From JAZTZP01 sp045637525 (GTDB taxonomy: Bacteria; Bacillota; Clostridia; UBA1381): a stretch of DNA of 64,000 bases. Positions within the stretch are counted from its first letter, which is position 1. The number at the start of each line of letters is the position of its first letter. The stretch covers positions 80,048-144,047 of the forward strand of contig JAZTZP010000159.1 of NCBI GenBank assembly GCA_045637525.1. The letters are read 5' to 3'. Made by a program: the position numbers and the translations under genes. The notes beneath the pieces were generated by a model. The model saw only the letters and a program-made list of their open reading frames with translations, did no database searches and was not told the origin of the DNA. Below are positions 44,201-53,137 of this stretch, piece after piece.

Positions 44201-45925
44201 CTATTTTGCAAAATAGCAAACTTCACATTTATCTGTATCCGTGCAAAATTCAAAATCTATTATATTACAACTCTGTACTTTCGAATTTCTTCCCGGTGTC
44301 TCATATTTATCCTGCAAAATTGTAATTTTCCCTTCATTGTAAAATTCAACTGTTCCAATTACATTTCCGTCCTTAATTATACTTACACTTTTTTCATCGT
44401 TCTTTTTAACGTCAAAATGAGTTATTATTCTTTCGTTTACTGTATTTGAATCACCTATAAATTCAAACTCATCTTGAATCATCAATCCGGCTTCAGATAA
44501 CTGTGCAGTGCGTACAACCTTTTTTAAACCGGTCTTTTCTTTATTATAAGCATCTGCAAAAGAAATCTCTATACCATCACCATTATCTGCAAATTTTTCC
44601 GAAAAGTGTTCCCTCCCGGGACATTGCTCTTCACCATTTATAACAGGGACGGAATGACCAAATGACCTTGCATTGATATACTCATATCTACGTTCAGAAA
44701 AATACTGTTTTGTATATAGCGGACAACCCAATTCATCTATCAGAATATTATCATCTTTAATATACATATATGAGCCTATATCGTTATGATTATGCGGTTC
44801 GTCATTATGTCCGCCTTTTATCACAAGCGTATTATTACTTCTTCGTTTTATTGCCCATTCTGCCTCCGTGAAAAATATATTCTTCTCTTTTACATTATTT
44901 GACAACAGTTCAGGGTTAAACCATTCAAAGCTTCTGACCGCCGAACAGCATCTTGCTGTACTTGTCATAAGACTTTCGAAATTCGACATTTCCGGAATTT
45001 TAACATCAAAAAGCTCCGCCAGCCTGCATACAATGCCAAAAGGCATATTCATATGATTTCCGCAATCTGCAAATCTGATAACAATATTATTTCCCAAACA
45101 AGACACAACAGGAAATTCACTTAGTTTTTTCATCTTTTCCTTATCAGCCATTATATCTTCGCCCATTCTCTGCTTAAAAAGTTCTGCGAAGCTTACATAC
45201 AGACTCATTGCATATTCCCAGTATGCTATTCCTTCAAGACAAACACCATCGTCGGTACAAGATGAGAGGAAATTATTACAGCTGTTTATCGCTCTGTCTG
45301 TAATCTTTCTTAATCTTTTTTCGTCTTCTATCAAATACAGAGCTGCCATACCTACTGCACCGCCGCATACCGCCGCCCAGTTGTTATTTGATTCTTCCCA
45401 CCAATACCGGTTATTTTCAAACGGAACTATAACTCTTCTAAAAACCTCATCAATACACCTTTCTTTTACCTGTTCCTGCAGAAGATGACCGCAAAGAGAC
45501 AGAGCTTCTGCAATCGCCTGTGCCGTCTCAGCAGCAAATAAATCTACTGCATATGGTCTTTTTTTGTTATCACAATCACTTAAATGCTGCGAAGTCAAAT
45601 GTGCCGGGATCGCCCATGCATATTCATCACATATCGCCCAAAGAATATCTTCTAACTCATATATATCCTCCTGCTTCATTTCAAGCCACACCTTCAGAAT
45701 AAAAGTCAGAAGTCTTCTTCTTTGTTTATAGTATACTACCTGGTATTTTTCACGGTCACCTGTTTCAACAAATAATTTAAACAGAGAAAACTTAAGAGTT
45801 TCTATCGAAGTTCCCTTAAACTCTTGATAATTATTGTCAAGTTCTTCTAAATATTTCTTTGCTAAAAAATGTTCCTTATTTGCAAAAAAACTATCAGCTT
45901 TAAACTTATTATCAAAAATATACAT
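44201..45925 (-). CDS. Heparinase II/III-like polysaccharide/oligosaccharide lyase, cytoplasmic
   Basis: 574 residues. The N-terminal half is a helical toroid (NNNWAAVCGGAVGMAALYLIEDEKRL, GVCLEGIAYWEYAM), and the C-terminal half is the heparinase II/III-like beta-sandwich (KGGHNDEPHNHNDIGSYMYI, FGHSVPVINGEEQCPG). The conserved HNHND and Tyr-rich regions match lyase active sites. There is no signal peptide, unlike most secreted members, so it is likely an exo-acting oligo-uronate lyase working on imported material. It has an AAAGGA site 9 bases before the ATG. It is followed by the SDR gene at 51 bases, as expected for lyase plus keto-sugar reductase. The substrate (pectic or glucuronate-containing) is unresolved. 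Confidence 0.82.
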   Translation of the reverse strand: MYIFDNKFKADSFFANKEHFLAKKYLEELDNNYQEFKGTSIETLKFSLFKLFVETGDREKYQVVYYKQRRRLLTFILKVWLEMKQEDIYELEDILWAICDEYAWAIPAHLTSQHLSDCDNKKRPYAVDLFAAETAQAIAEALSLCGHLLQEQVKERCIDEVFRRVIVPFENNRYWWEESNNNWAAVCGGAVGMAALYLIEDEKRLRKITDRAINSCNNFLSSCTDDGVCLEGIAYWEYAMSLYVSFAELFKQRMGEDIMADKEKMKKLSEFPVVSCLGNNIVIRFADCGNHMNMPFGIVCRLAELFDVKIPEMSNFESLMTSTARCCSAVRSFEWFNPELLSNNVKEKNIFFTEAEWAIKRRSNNTLVIKGGHNDEPHNHNDIGSYMYIKDDNILIDELGCPLYTKQYFSERRYEYINARSFGHSVPVINGEEQCPGREHFSEKFADNGDGIEISFADAYNKEKTGLKKVVRTAQLSEAGLMIQDEFEFIGDSNTVNERIITHFDVKKNDEKSVSIIKDGNVIGTVEFYNEGKITILQDKYETPGRNSKVQSCNIIDFEFCTDTDKCEVCYFAK

Positions 45926-46036
45926 TTTCTTTTCCTTTCATTTATTGGAACAAATTACAGATAAATCTTTTGGTTCCGTTCATCGTATTGTCTCTTAATT
46001 CCGGCAATTATTTTTTCATATTCCATCCTTTAGAAA

Positions 46037-49000
46037 TTATTTCAAATCATAAATATAAATCTTCTGACCGTTTTCCCAAACATACAAATATCCGTTGTTT
46101 ATGAGCATTGAAATATCTTCATTTATTCCGTATGTCTTCTGAATTATTTCACCGTTCTTATAAATGGTACTCTTTTCAGGATTAACATTGTATTCGCTGT
46201 CGTTATATACAGCGCTTAAGCTGTCGCCTGTAAATGCAGCGCTGATCTGCTGATTAAGCCCCGAAAGATTTGATGGTATAAACCCTAAATACTCCTTATT
46301 CATTCCGGAACTGATATTTAAAAGACTGTGTATCTTTATCTTTCCGCCGTTTGATACGTAAAGGAAATTATTATCGGCATAATGTGCCGTTCCGAAATCA
46401 GGAACACTTCCTATATTGACAAGTGTGTTTTTCGCCTCATCGAATTTAAAAATTCTCACTGAGCCGTAATAACTGCACGCGATAAATATATACTCGTCAT
46501 TCGAGAAAATTTCACCGTTGTTGCTGTTTATTCCTAAACCGCTTATTTGAGGTATCTCATCCGAAATTTCCGAAACATCATATATTCCAACATTCTGATT
46601 TCCGTAACCCTTCGTCTGTGCATAATAAATGTAAAGCCTTTCATCCTTTACAGTCATCGAACGAATAGTATAATATATTCCCAAGCTGTGGATTTCCTTT
46701 TTAATATTACCAATAACAGAATCTGTTTTCTTATCATAAACATCAACCGAAGTTCCGTTTACCTTAAAGTAATAATTATTGCTCTCGGCATATACACGTT
46801 CAGACGGACGAAGTGCAATTTTACTTATAATTTCCGGATAATTAAAATCTCCGGCATCCGCTGAAAAACAACCATTTTCAGATTTACTTAAATCAAATAC
46901 AACCTCATGACTGCCGTCTTTATCATACGGAAATTCCGTATAAGCACGAAGCTCACTATCCGATACGTCAAAGGTCTTAACTCCAAAACCCGACAAATCG
47001 GCACATCCTTTTAATTCTGCAGAATTTGCATTTTCGGTTTCTGTAACAGTAATATTAAACGGAACATTCGCATCATGTAAGAGCTCTTTTATACTTTTAG
47101 TTCTCGCAGTTGAATTTTCATTTATGATAATCTCAGTGTCAGATGACATTTCCTGAGTTACCCTGAAGGCATGAGAATATGTTCCGTCATCAGCCGGAGT
47201 TATCTTTTTTACGTAATACATATTTTTTCTGTTATCCGATGCTATCATAACATACACATCGCTCTTTGACTCACCGTTTATTTCAAAAAGATATTTTCCG
47301 CCCTCTTCGGTGCTGATGCTTATCCCATCTTCATGAGCTTTCACCGTATTGGTAAGCTCTGTTTCATAGTATGAGCCTGCAATATTCATTTTCACAGTAT
47401 AAGCTTGCTCTTTATCAAGATTTGTCTCAAAGCTGTAACTGCCGCTTTCATCCGCCGTAACAACTTTTACAAACACAGGCTCGCCATTATCTGCATTTGC
47501 AATCCAAAGACTAACATCTTTTCCTGCAGCATTAACATCTGTGCCCTCAATTACCACATTAATTTTCCCGGCGGTATTCAAATCATAACAGCTTATAACT
47601 CCGTCCTTTTCAACGAAAACTCCGTTATCATAAACCTTTACGCCGCTCCCCGTAATATCAGCAAAAACAGCTTTTTCGGTTAAGCCGTTTTCAGATAAAT
47701 TATATAATATCATCCCACTTCCGCTGACAGAATATAATATACCGTTGTAAAAATATATATTCTGACCTTTGTCGCATGAAAGAGTACTTAATTTATTAAA
47801 ATTACCGTCAAAAAGCGAATATATTCCCTTAGTGTCGGTTTCGCTGTAAACAACAAATTTACCGTCAGCATATACAGCCTGTTTAATAATTCCGTCCACA
47901 GTCAATTTTTCATCTGTAAATGATTTATTTGCCGGATTATAAACACCAAGCTCAGACTCCGACTCAGAAATTAAAACCTTGTCTTCAAAAGTCAGCATAA
48001 CGCCTTTTGCCACATCGGTCAAAATGCTGTCATACGGCTCATCATAATATAAACAGTCATTATTTATAAGATGAGAATATTCCGGCTCTATACCCGAATT
48101 TCTTATAATCTCACGGGCTTCATCAGGGAAATTGCCATTTTCGCAGATTATCTGGCTGAGTATATTCTCGCTTGCACCTGCTGAATTTGAGGTAGTAGAA
48201 TAATTATGCTCGGCATATGAAGTATCGCCAACGCCTACATACCAGCCGTTTTTCTCAAATTCCGAATTATCTATTACATTATTATAAATATAATAAAACT
48301 CACTTCCCTCATCGCAGTATATAACCTTGCCGCCGCTTCCGTCTTTTAAATAATTGTATGACACCGTATTCATATTATCGGCATCACAGTTTGTCGCACC
48401 GAGGAAATAAATTGCACCGCCGTCACCAAGCATTTGCATAAAATCATGAATATAATTATAGCTTATGTCTATCCCCTCAAGATTGGTACGTGCATGCGTC
48501 GCCCATCCCCAACCGAAATGTATTCCGCTGTATGGAGTGTTATAAATTTCGTTATGTAAAACGCTGACGTCTTTAATCCACACGCCGGATATTGCAGTCG
48601 CTCCGTAGTATTCTTTTCCGACATCATGTATGCTGTTGTTTTTTATAAGAATATTTTCCGCAATCTCTGTATTGTCATTTGTGTAGTGACTTCCCTCCCA
48701 GTCGCCAATGCTTATAGCACGGCTTGAAAAATCATAAAAATGATTTCCGGTAATATTAATATCCTTTGCAGTTCTTCTAATCGACAGCCCGTCGCCGCCC
48801 ATGTTTGAAAAAACGCAGTTTTTAAACTCAATATTATCTGCATTTTCTATATTCACAGCCGCCGCCGGTACTTCAGGGTAAAGATTTTGTGAATCACAAA
48901 ACTGCTCTGTATTGGGCCTCCGCCAAGTAGTATACTTAAACTCAATACCGTCAAAAACAATATTTTCCGCATGATTCATAGGATTATCTCCGCCTATGTT

Positions 49001-51115
49001 TACAAGCTCTTCCAAAACAGGCGAAATAACCTCACATTGATTTATATCCGTATTTTCCTCAGGAATATAATATACATATCCGTCTTTTACAAAAAATTCA
49101 CCCGGCTCATCCAAAAGCTCATATGCGTTTTCATAATATAAAACTCCTGCCGGCATTTTATAATCCACATCATTAATATCAGCCCATTTATCAAGCGTAA
49201 CGAATACCGTTCCGTCACCATTATCGGTAATATCAGTCGGATGACTTCTCCTTGAAACCCAGTTTCTCGCAAATACAAATTCAACATTTTTAAAATCCGA
49301 ATAGCTTAAAAACTCTGTGTTTTCGCAGGTGAAGCCTGATTCTCCGCCGTCATTTACAAAACCTGTTACATCGCCTTCGCTTCTCGCTCTTGTTGCTCTT
49401 TCGCCGTCAACAAACAACTGCCTGTTGGTCGCCTCCGGCTCATATGCACGGTATATGCCTTTTTCACGGTCATGAATTTCCCAGTTTTCAACCTTTATAC
49501 CGCCATGTATTACCGGCTTTTCTTCACCGTATGCTTTAAATATTATTCTGTGTCCGTTATATCCTCCGTCCTCTTCCGTAATCTCAATAGCTTTTTCAAT
49601 ATTATATTCTCCGCCGCTTATCCATACAGTTATATCACTATTTGCAAAGCGGTTATATTCTCTTACCTTACTTATCGCCTTTTCTATTGAAGCAAACGGT
49701 GCGTCCTCCGTTCCCGAAAAACTGTCACTACCGTTTTTTTCATCAACATAAATATTATATTCTATGTCAAAATCATTGTTTACAGCCGCAGTCGATGCTT
49801 TATACGGAGTCACACCCGTTTTCTCATCCCAGAAAAATGCCTTTATTTCTTCGCCATCATCTAAAGTCAGAGTATCGGTAGAAAACTCACCTTTTCCGCT
49901 TCCGGCTTCCGATAAAACATCTGCTTTTATAACATTTATAAGTCTGCCTGCATTATATTTTGCTAAAAACAAATTTCCCTTTATATCTCTGTCCGTATAA
50001 TTTTCAATAGCCACCTTTGCATAGTAACTTACGCCACTCACGGCTATTCCTGTTTTATTTTCATTATTATATATATTAAGCTCTGATATATATGCCGGCA
50101 TTATCTCAACAACGTCAATACCGCTTTGTCTGTTGCATATATAAAGAACATTATTTTCATATTTAAAATTATATCCTAAAACGGAATGTCCAACATCAAA
50201 CATTGCCAAAGCCTGCATATTTTGAGGCTTTGATATATCAATCATCTGAACATTGCGGGTGTCCTGACAAGATGCAAATAAAATGTTATTTACAGAAAAT
50301 AAATTTGTTACTCTTGTTCCGACATCGTTTTGTCTCGGAGAATACATTCCGCACACTTCTCCGTCTGTGTTGTTTTCAATATCATATGCCCATATTCCGT
50401 TACCATATGTTGCAGTTGTAGGCGTATTTGTTGAAATATATGCATACTTCCCGGAAACCGCAATATCAGAAATTGACAGCAGTATATCACCATATACCGG
50501 TCTGTTAAGCATTGTAACATATGCATTCGCCACACTTTTTTCGGCAATAACCATTGCCGCATCATACACACCTATGCTGTATGTATCATCTGAAACTGCA
50601 AAAATATATCCGTTGTCTGCAAAGAAAATTACCGGACTTAAATCCGAAATAACCCCCTCAAATTTAACATTGTCCGCTATATCAGAAAGATTATAAATAT
50701 ATACCGAATTATTTCTGTATACTAACAGATAGTTTTCGTATATATAAAATTTATTAACACTGATTTCAAACAAATACTTCTCTTCCGTATCGCCTGCTGT
50801 AAGTATATCAGCATCATAAAAACAAATTCGGTCCGCATACCCGACAATAAGATAATTATCATATACCGCCATAGACCTGATATTTGCAGATGATGAACTT
50901 TGAAAGCTCATCATCTGCGTATCAATATCATCTTTGGAATATACATACACCGTATTTGTATCGGCTGTGAAAATATAATTGCCGTATGTTTCAATCAGGC
51001 GCAAATCTGCCTGAATATTACTTTGCGAGGATTTCACTTCATAATCCACCCATGCATATGCATTTTCAAAAAGTAATGTGAAAATAACCATTACCGCGAC
51101 AATTAATTTTTTCAT
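46037..51115 (-). CDS. Very large secreted protein: beta-propeller, GH141-like beta-helix, Ig-like modules, second propeller
   Basis: 1692 residues. The signal peptide is MKKLIVAVMVIFTLLFENAYA. Residues ~25-350 are LVIVD/propeller-like repeats (MAVYDNYLIVGYADRICFYD). Next comes a small module ending KAFFWDEKTGVTPY (~360-450), then from ~465 YVDEKNGSDSFSGTEDAPFA opens a right-handed beta-helix of about 550 residues with RQLFVDGERATRARSEGD, NYIHDFMQMLGDGGAIYFLG and HFGWGWATH. This is the pattern I know from GH141-type enzymes (fucosidase/xylanase, including RG-II). After ~1050 follow more propeller-like strands, two Ig-like modules and a final propeller ending KIYIYDLK. No SLH repeats, so it may be released or bound by the propellers. 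It stands 128 bases after the SGNH gene. Confidence 0.8.
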   Translation of the reverse strand: MKKLIVAVMVIFTLLFENAYAWVDYEVKSSQSNIQADLRLIETYGNYIFTADTNTVYVYSKDDIDTQMMSFQSSSSANIRSMAVYDNYLIVGYADRICFYDADILTAGDTEEKYLFEISVNKFYIYENYLLVYRNNSVYIYNLSDIADNVKFEGVISDLSPVIFFADNGYIFAVSDDTYSIGVYDAAMVIAEKSVANAYVTMLNRPVYGDILLSISDIAVSGKYAYISTNTPTTATYGNGIWAYDIENNTDGEVCGMYSPRQNDVGTRVTNLFSVNNILFASCQDTRNVQMIDISKPQNMQALAMFDVGHSVLGYNFKYENNVLYICNRQSGIDVVEIMPAYISELNIYNNENKTGIAVSGVSYYAKVAIENYTDRDIKGNLFLAKYNAGRLINVIKADVLSEAGSGKGEFSTDTLTLDDGEEIKAFFWDEKTGVTPYKASTAAVNNDFDIEYNIYVDEKNGSDSFSGTEDAPFASIEKAISKVREYNRFANSDITVWISGGEYNIEKAIEITEEDGGYNGHRIIFKAYGEEKPVIHGGIKVENWEIHDREKGIYRAYEPEATNRQLFVDGERATRARSEGDVTGFVNDGGESGFTCENTEFLSYSDFKNVEFVFARNWVSRRSHPTDITDNGDGTVFVTLDKWADINDVDYKMPAGVLYYENAYELLDEPGEFFVKDGYVYYIPEENTDINQCEVISPVLEELVNIGGDNPMNHAENIVFDGIEFKYTTWRRPNTEQFCDSQNLYPEVPAAAVNIENADNIEFKNCVFSNMGGDGLSIRRTAKDINITGNHFYDFSSRAISIGDWEGSHYTNDNTEIAENILIKNNSIHDVGKEYYGATAISGVWIKDVSVLHNEIYNTPYSGIHFGWGWATHARTNLEGIDISYNYIHDFMQMLGDGGAIYFLGATNCDADNMNTVSYNYLKDGSGGKVIYCDEGSEFYYIYNNVIDNSEFEKNGWYVGVGDTSYAEHNYSTTSNSAGASENILSQIICENGNFPDEAREIIRNSGIEPEYSHLINNDCLYYDEPYDSILTDVAKGVMLTFEDKVLISESESELGVYNPANKSFTDEKLTVDGIIKQAVYADGKFVVYSETDTKGIYSLFDGNFNKLSTLSCDKGQNIYFYNGILYSVSGSGMILYNLSENGLTEKAVFADITGSGVKVYDNGVFVEKDGVISCYDLNTAGKINVVIEGTDVNAAGKDVSLWIANADNGEPVFVKVVTADESGSYSFETNLDKEQAYTVKMNIAGSYYETELTNTVKAHEDGISISTEEGGKYLFEINGESKSDVYVMIASDNRKNMYYVKKITPADDGTYSHAFRVTQEMSSDTEIIINENSTARTKSIKELLHDANVPFNITVTETENANSAELKGCADLSGFGVKTFDVSDSELRAYTEFPYDKDGSHEVVFDLSKSENGCFSADAGDFNYPEIISKIALRPSERVYAESNNYYFKVNGTSVDVYDKKTDSVIGNIKKEIHSLGIYYTIRSMTVKDERLYIYYAQTKGYGNQNVGIYDVSEISDEIPQISGLGINSNNGEIFSNDEYIFIACSYYGSVRIFKFDEAKNTLVNIGSVPDFGTAHYADNNFLYVSNGGKIKIHSLLNISSGMNKEYLGFIPSNLSGLNQQISAAFTGDSLSAVYNDSEYNVNPEKSTIYKNGEIIQKTYGINEDISMLINNGYLYVWENGQKIYIYDLK

Positions 51116-51244
51116 TTATATATTCCTCCCAAAACTGTTTAATCTTTAGGCAATTGTAATGAAAAATCTTCGATTTTCTTCGTTAATTTTCAATTTTACA
51201 CTTTCAATTTTCAATTGTAATTGTGTTTTACAAATACCTGTTGT

Positions 51245-53119
51245 TTAGTCTACATAATTCAGTTCCTGTAACTTCTCATATACTCTGTCTGCAAACAGCT
51301 TATATCCGTATGAGTTAAGATGAACATCGTCAGCTCTTAAAATCGCCGGAACGTTTCCTGCCGCAAGAGATGTCTTATCCTCGTCTGAAAGCGACGCTGT
51401 AAGACCAACACTCTCAATCGCTTCATCACTTACAAGCCATTCTCTCATGTTTATAAACTTTGCTCCGTATTTACTTTGCATTACAGGCTCGTAACTTTTT
51501 CTCTGGCTTGTTGTAAGACCTACAACAACATATCTGTCAGAATTAAGGTTTGCAATCATCTTATCTATTACGGTTATAAGTCCCTCAACATCAGAGTTTG
51601 GATATCCGCCGTTCTGACCGATAAAGATAATATTAATATCATCTCTTACACCGCTTGTCATACTTGCAGGTACTACTACAGAATCAGCCGCAGCAGTTAC
51701 AGCCTCGCCGGCTTCACTTCTTGCGAAGTAGTATGTAGTACCGGACTTTGAAATTGTGCCTTCAACCCCATTTATTGTAACAGGGTTTAAGCCTTTCGCT
51801 CCTCTTGTATCATCACTCCGCAAAAGGTCTAATGCAAGGCCTAACTCTGACTTAATTTTAATTTCCGTCTTTTCAGTATCAGCCGGAATTGCCAAATCCT
51901 CTTCGAGGAGCATCTTAACTCCGCCCTGACGTGACGCTATTGTAACGGCTGTATCTCCGCCGATACCATAGTTACGAACTGTTTTTCCGGTAAGCTCAGA
52001 AAGTGCTGCCGGATATCTTACAGCCACTCCGCCTGTCACCTCTGACGGTGAGGCACCGCCTGCACCATATGTTAAACTATCGCCCCAGCAAACAATCTGC
52101 TCGCCCGCTTTAACAGACTTTTCCTCTAAAACAGGAACCATACTAACAGTGCTCTCCCATAAGAAGCCTTTTACGGTTACTGTACCCTCCGGAATATTAT
52201 CGCTAAGTGTTACAACCACATCGTCGCCCGATGCCGTATAAACAACATCGCTGTCTATATCCTGCTTTTTAACGCTTATCAGTCTGTTGTCAGCATCGTA
52301 AAATGCTAAGAACTGTACATACTCCGAGCTTGTAACAGCCGCTACGTCCACGCCGTAATTACTGCTGTAAACAGTATCATATTTTGCAGTTACGCCGTTT
52401 TCTGTAAGCTTTGCACCAATGCTGTAAAGTCTTTCACTCTCGGCAACCGCTTCAATAAGAGTATTTGAAACCTCTTCGCCGGCTTTATTGATTCTTACAT
52501 AATAATCAGATAAATTTCCTGTCGGCGGATTAAACTTAAACTTAAATTCGTAATCGCCATCTACATCAACAGTTGTTAAATCCACATATCCGATTTTTGT
52601 ATTTTTGTCTCCCTTAGGGTAAATAAGCATAAGTGAAACCGTTTCTCCGTAATACTCACTTCCTATGTTGCCCTTAATATACACTCTGCTGTTATCAGCC
52701 TTTATTTTAGCGTCTGCAACAGGAAGTACGTTATCCGGATTTGTAATATCAATCACATTAGGATCTGCTATAATTTCAAGAACCGTGTTTGTAACATCCT
52801 CTCCTGCCTCATTTACTCTAAGAGTATATTTTTCAATCTCGGAATTACTTTTATCAAGAACTCTGAAATTAAATTCGTATGTTCCGTCAGCCGCAACCGT
52901 AGCTTTCTTAACATATTCAATATCCTTAACTTCATCATCTTCAAGTGCTAAAAGCATCATTGTAACAATACTTCCTGCTTTATCAGCACCAAGTTGACCT
53001 GTGATAGTCACTTCATTACTTACTTCCTCATAGCTTCCCGTAACACTTGCAAGTGCTGTTGAAATATTAGCAAAAACAATTGTTAAAGCTAAAAGTAGGC
53101 TAAATATTCTGCCTTTCAT
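51245..53119 (-). CDS. Secreted SGNH-hydrolase-type carbohydrate esterase
   Basis: 624 residues with a signal peptide (~1-24). Two tandem ~95-residue Ig-like modules (about 35-120 and 138-226) share the pattern 'G.Y.F.F......YY.RVN.AGE.V.N'. A third module (230-340) ends FLWESTVSMVPVLEE. The catalytic domain has GDSLTYG (Ser348), YGIGGDT (384-390), GQNGG and ADDVHLNSYGY (Asp597, His600), so all SGNH blocks are present. Such enzymes usually deacetylate plant polysaccharides. A ~120-residue insertion between the Gly and Asn blocks is larger than usual. It follows the pectate-lyase-like gene by 18 bases. Confidence 0.85.
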   Translation of the reverse strand: MKGRIFSLLLALTIVFANISTALASVTGSYEEVSNEVTITGQLGADKAGSIVTMMLLALEDDEVKDIEYVKKATVAADGTYEFNFRVLDKSNSEIEKYTLRVNEAGEDVTNTVLEIIADPNVIDITNPDNVLPVADAKIKADNSRVYIKGNIGSEYYGETVSLMLIYPKGDKNTKIGYVDLTTVDVDGDYEFKFKFNPPTGNLSDYYVRINKAGEEVSNTLIEAVAESERLYSIGAKLTENGVTAKYDTVYSSNYGVDVAAVTSSEYVQFLAFYDADNRLISVKKQDIDSDVVYTASGDDVVVTLSDNIPEGTVTVKGFLWESTVSMVPVLEEKSVKAGEQIVCWGDSLTYGAGGASPSEVTGGVAVRYPAALSELTGKTVRNYGIGGDTAVTIASRQGGVKMLLEEDLAIPADTEKTEIKIKSELGLALDLLRSDDTRGAKGLNPVTINGVEGTISKSGTTYYFARSEAGEAVTAAADSVVVPASMTSGVRDDINIIFIGQNGGYPNSDVEGLITVIDKMIANLNSDRYVVVGLTTSQRKSYEPVMQSKYGAKFINMREWLVSDEAIESVGLTASLSDEDKTSLAAGNVPAILRADDVHLNSYGYKLFADRVYEKLQELNYVD

Positions 53120-53137
53120 TTAAATCATTCCTTTCCT

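Noticed and set aside
51116..51244. Separate promoter in the A-T-rich gap between the SGNH gene and the 1692-residue protein
   Set aside because: The gap has small A-T hairpins (GAAAATC/GATTTTC around 51161-51177) but no convincing -35/-10 pair on the minus strand.
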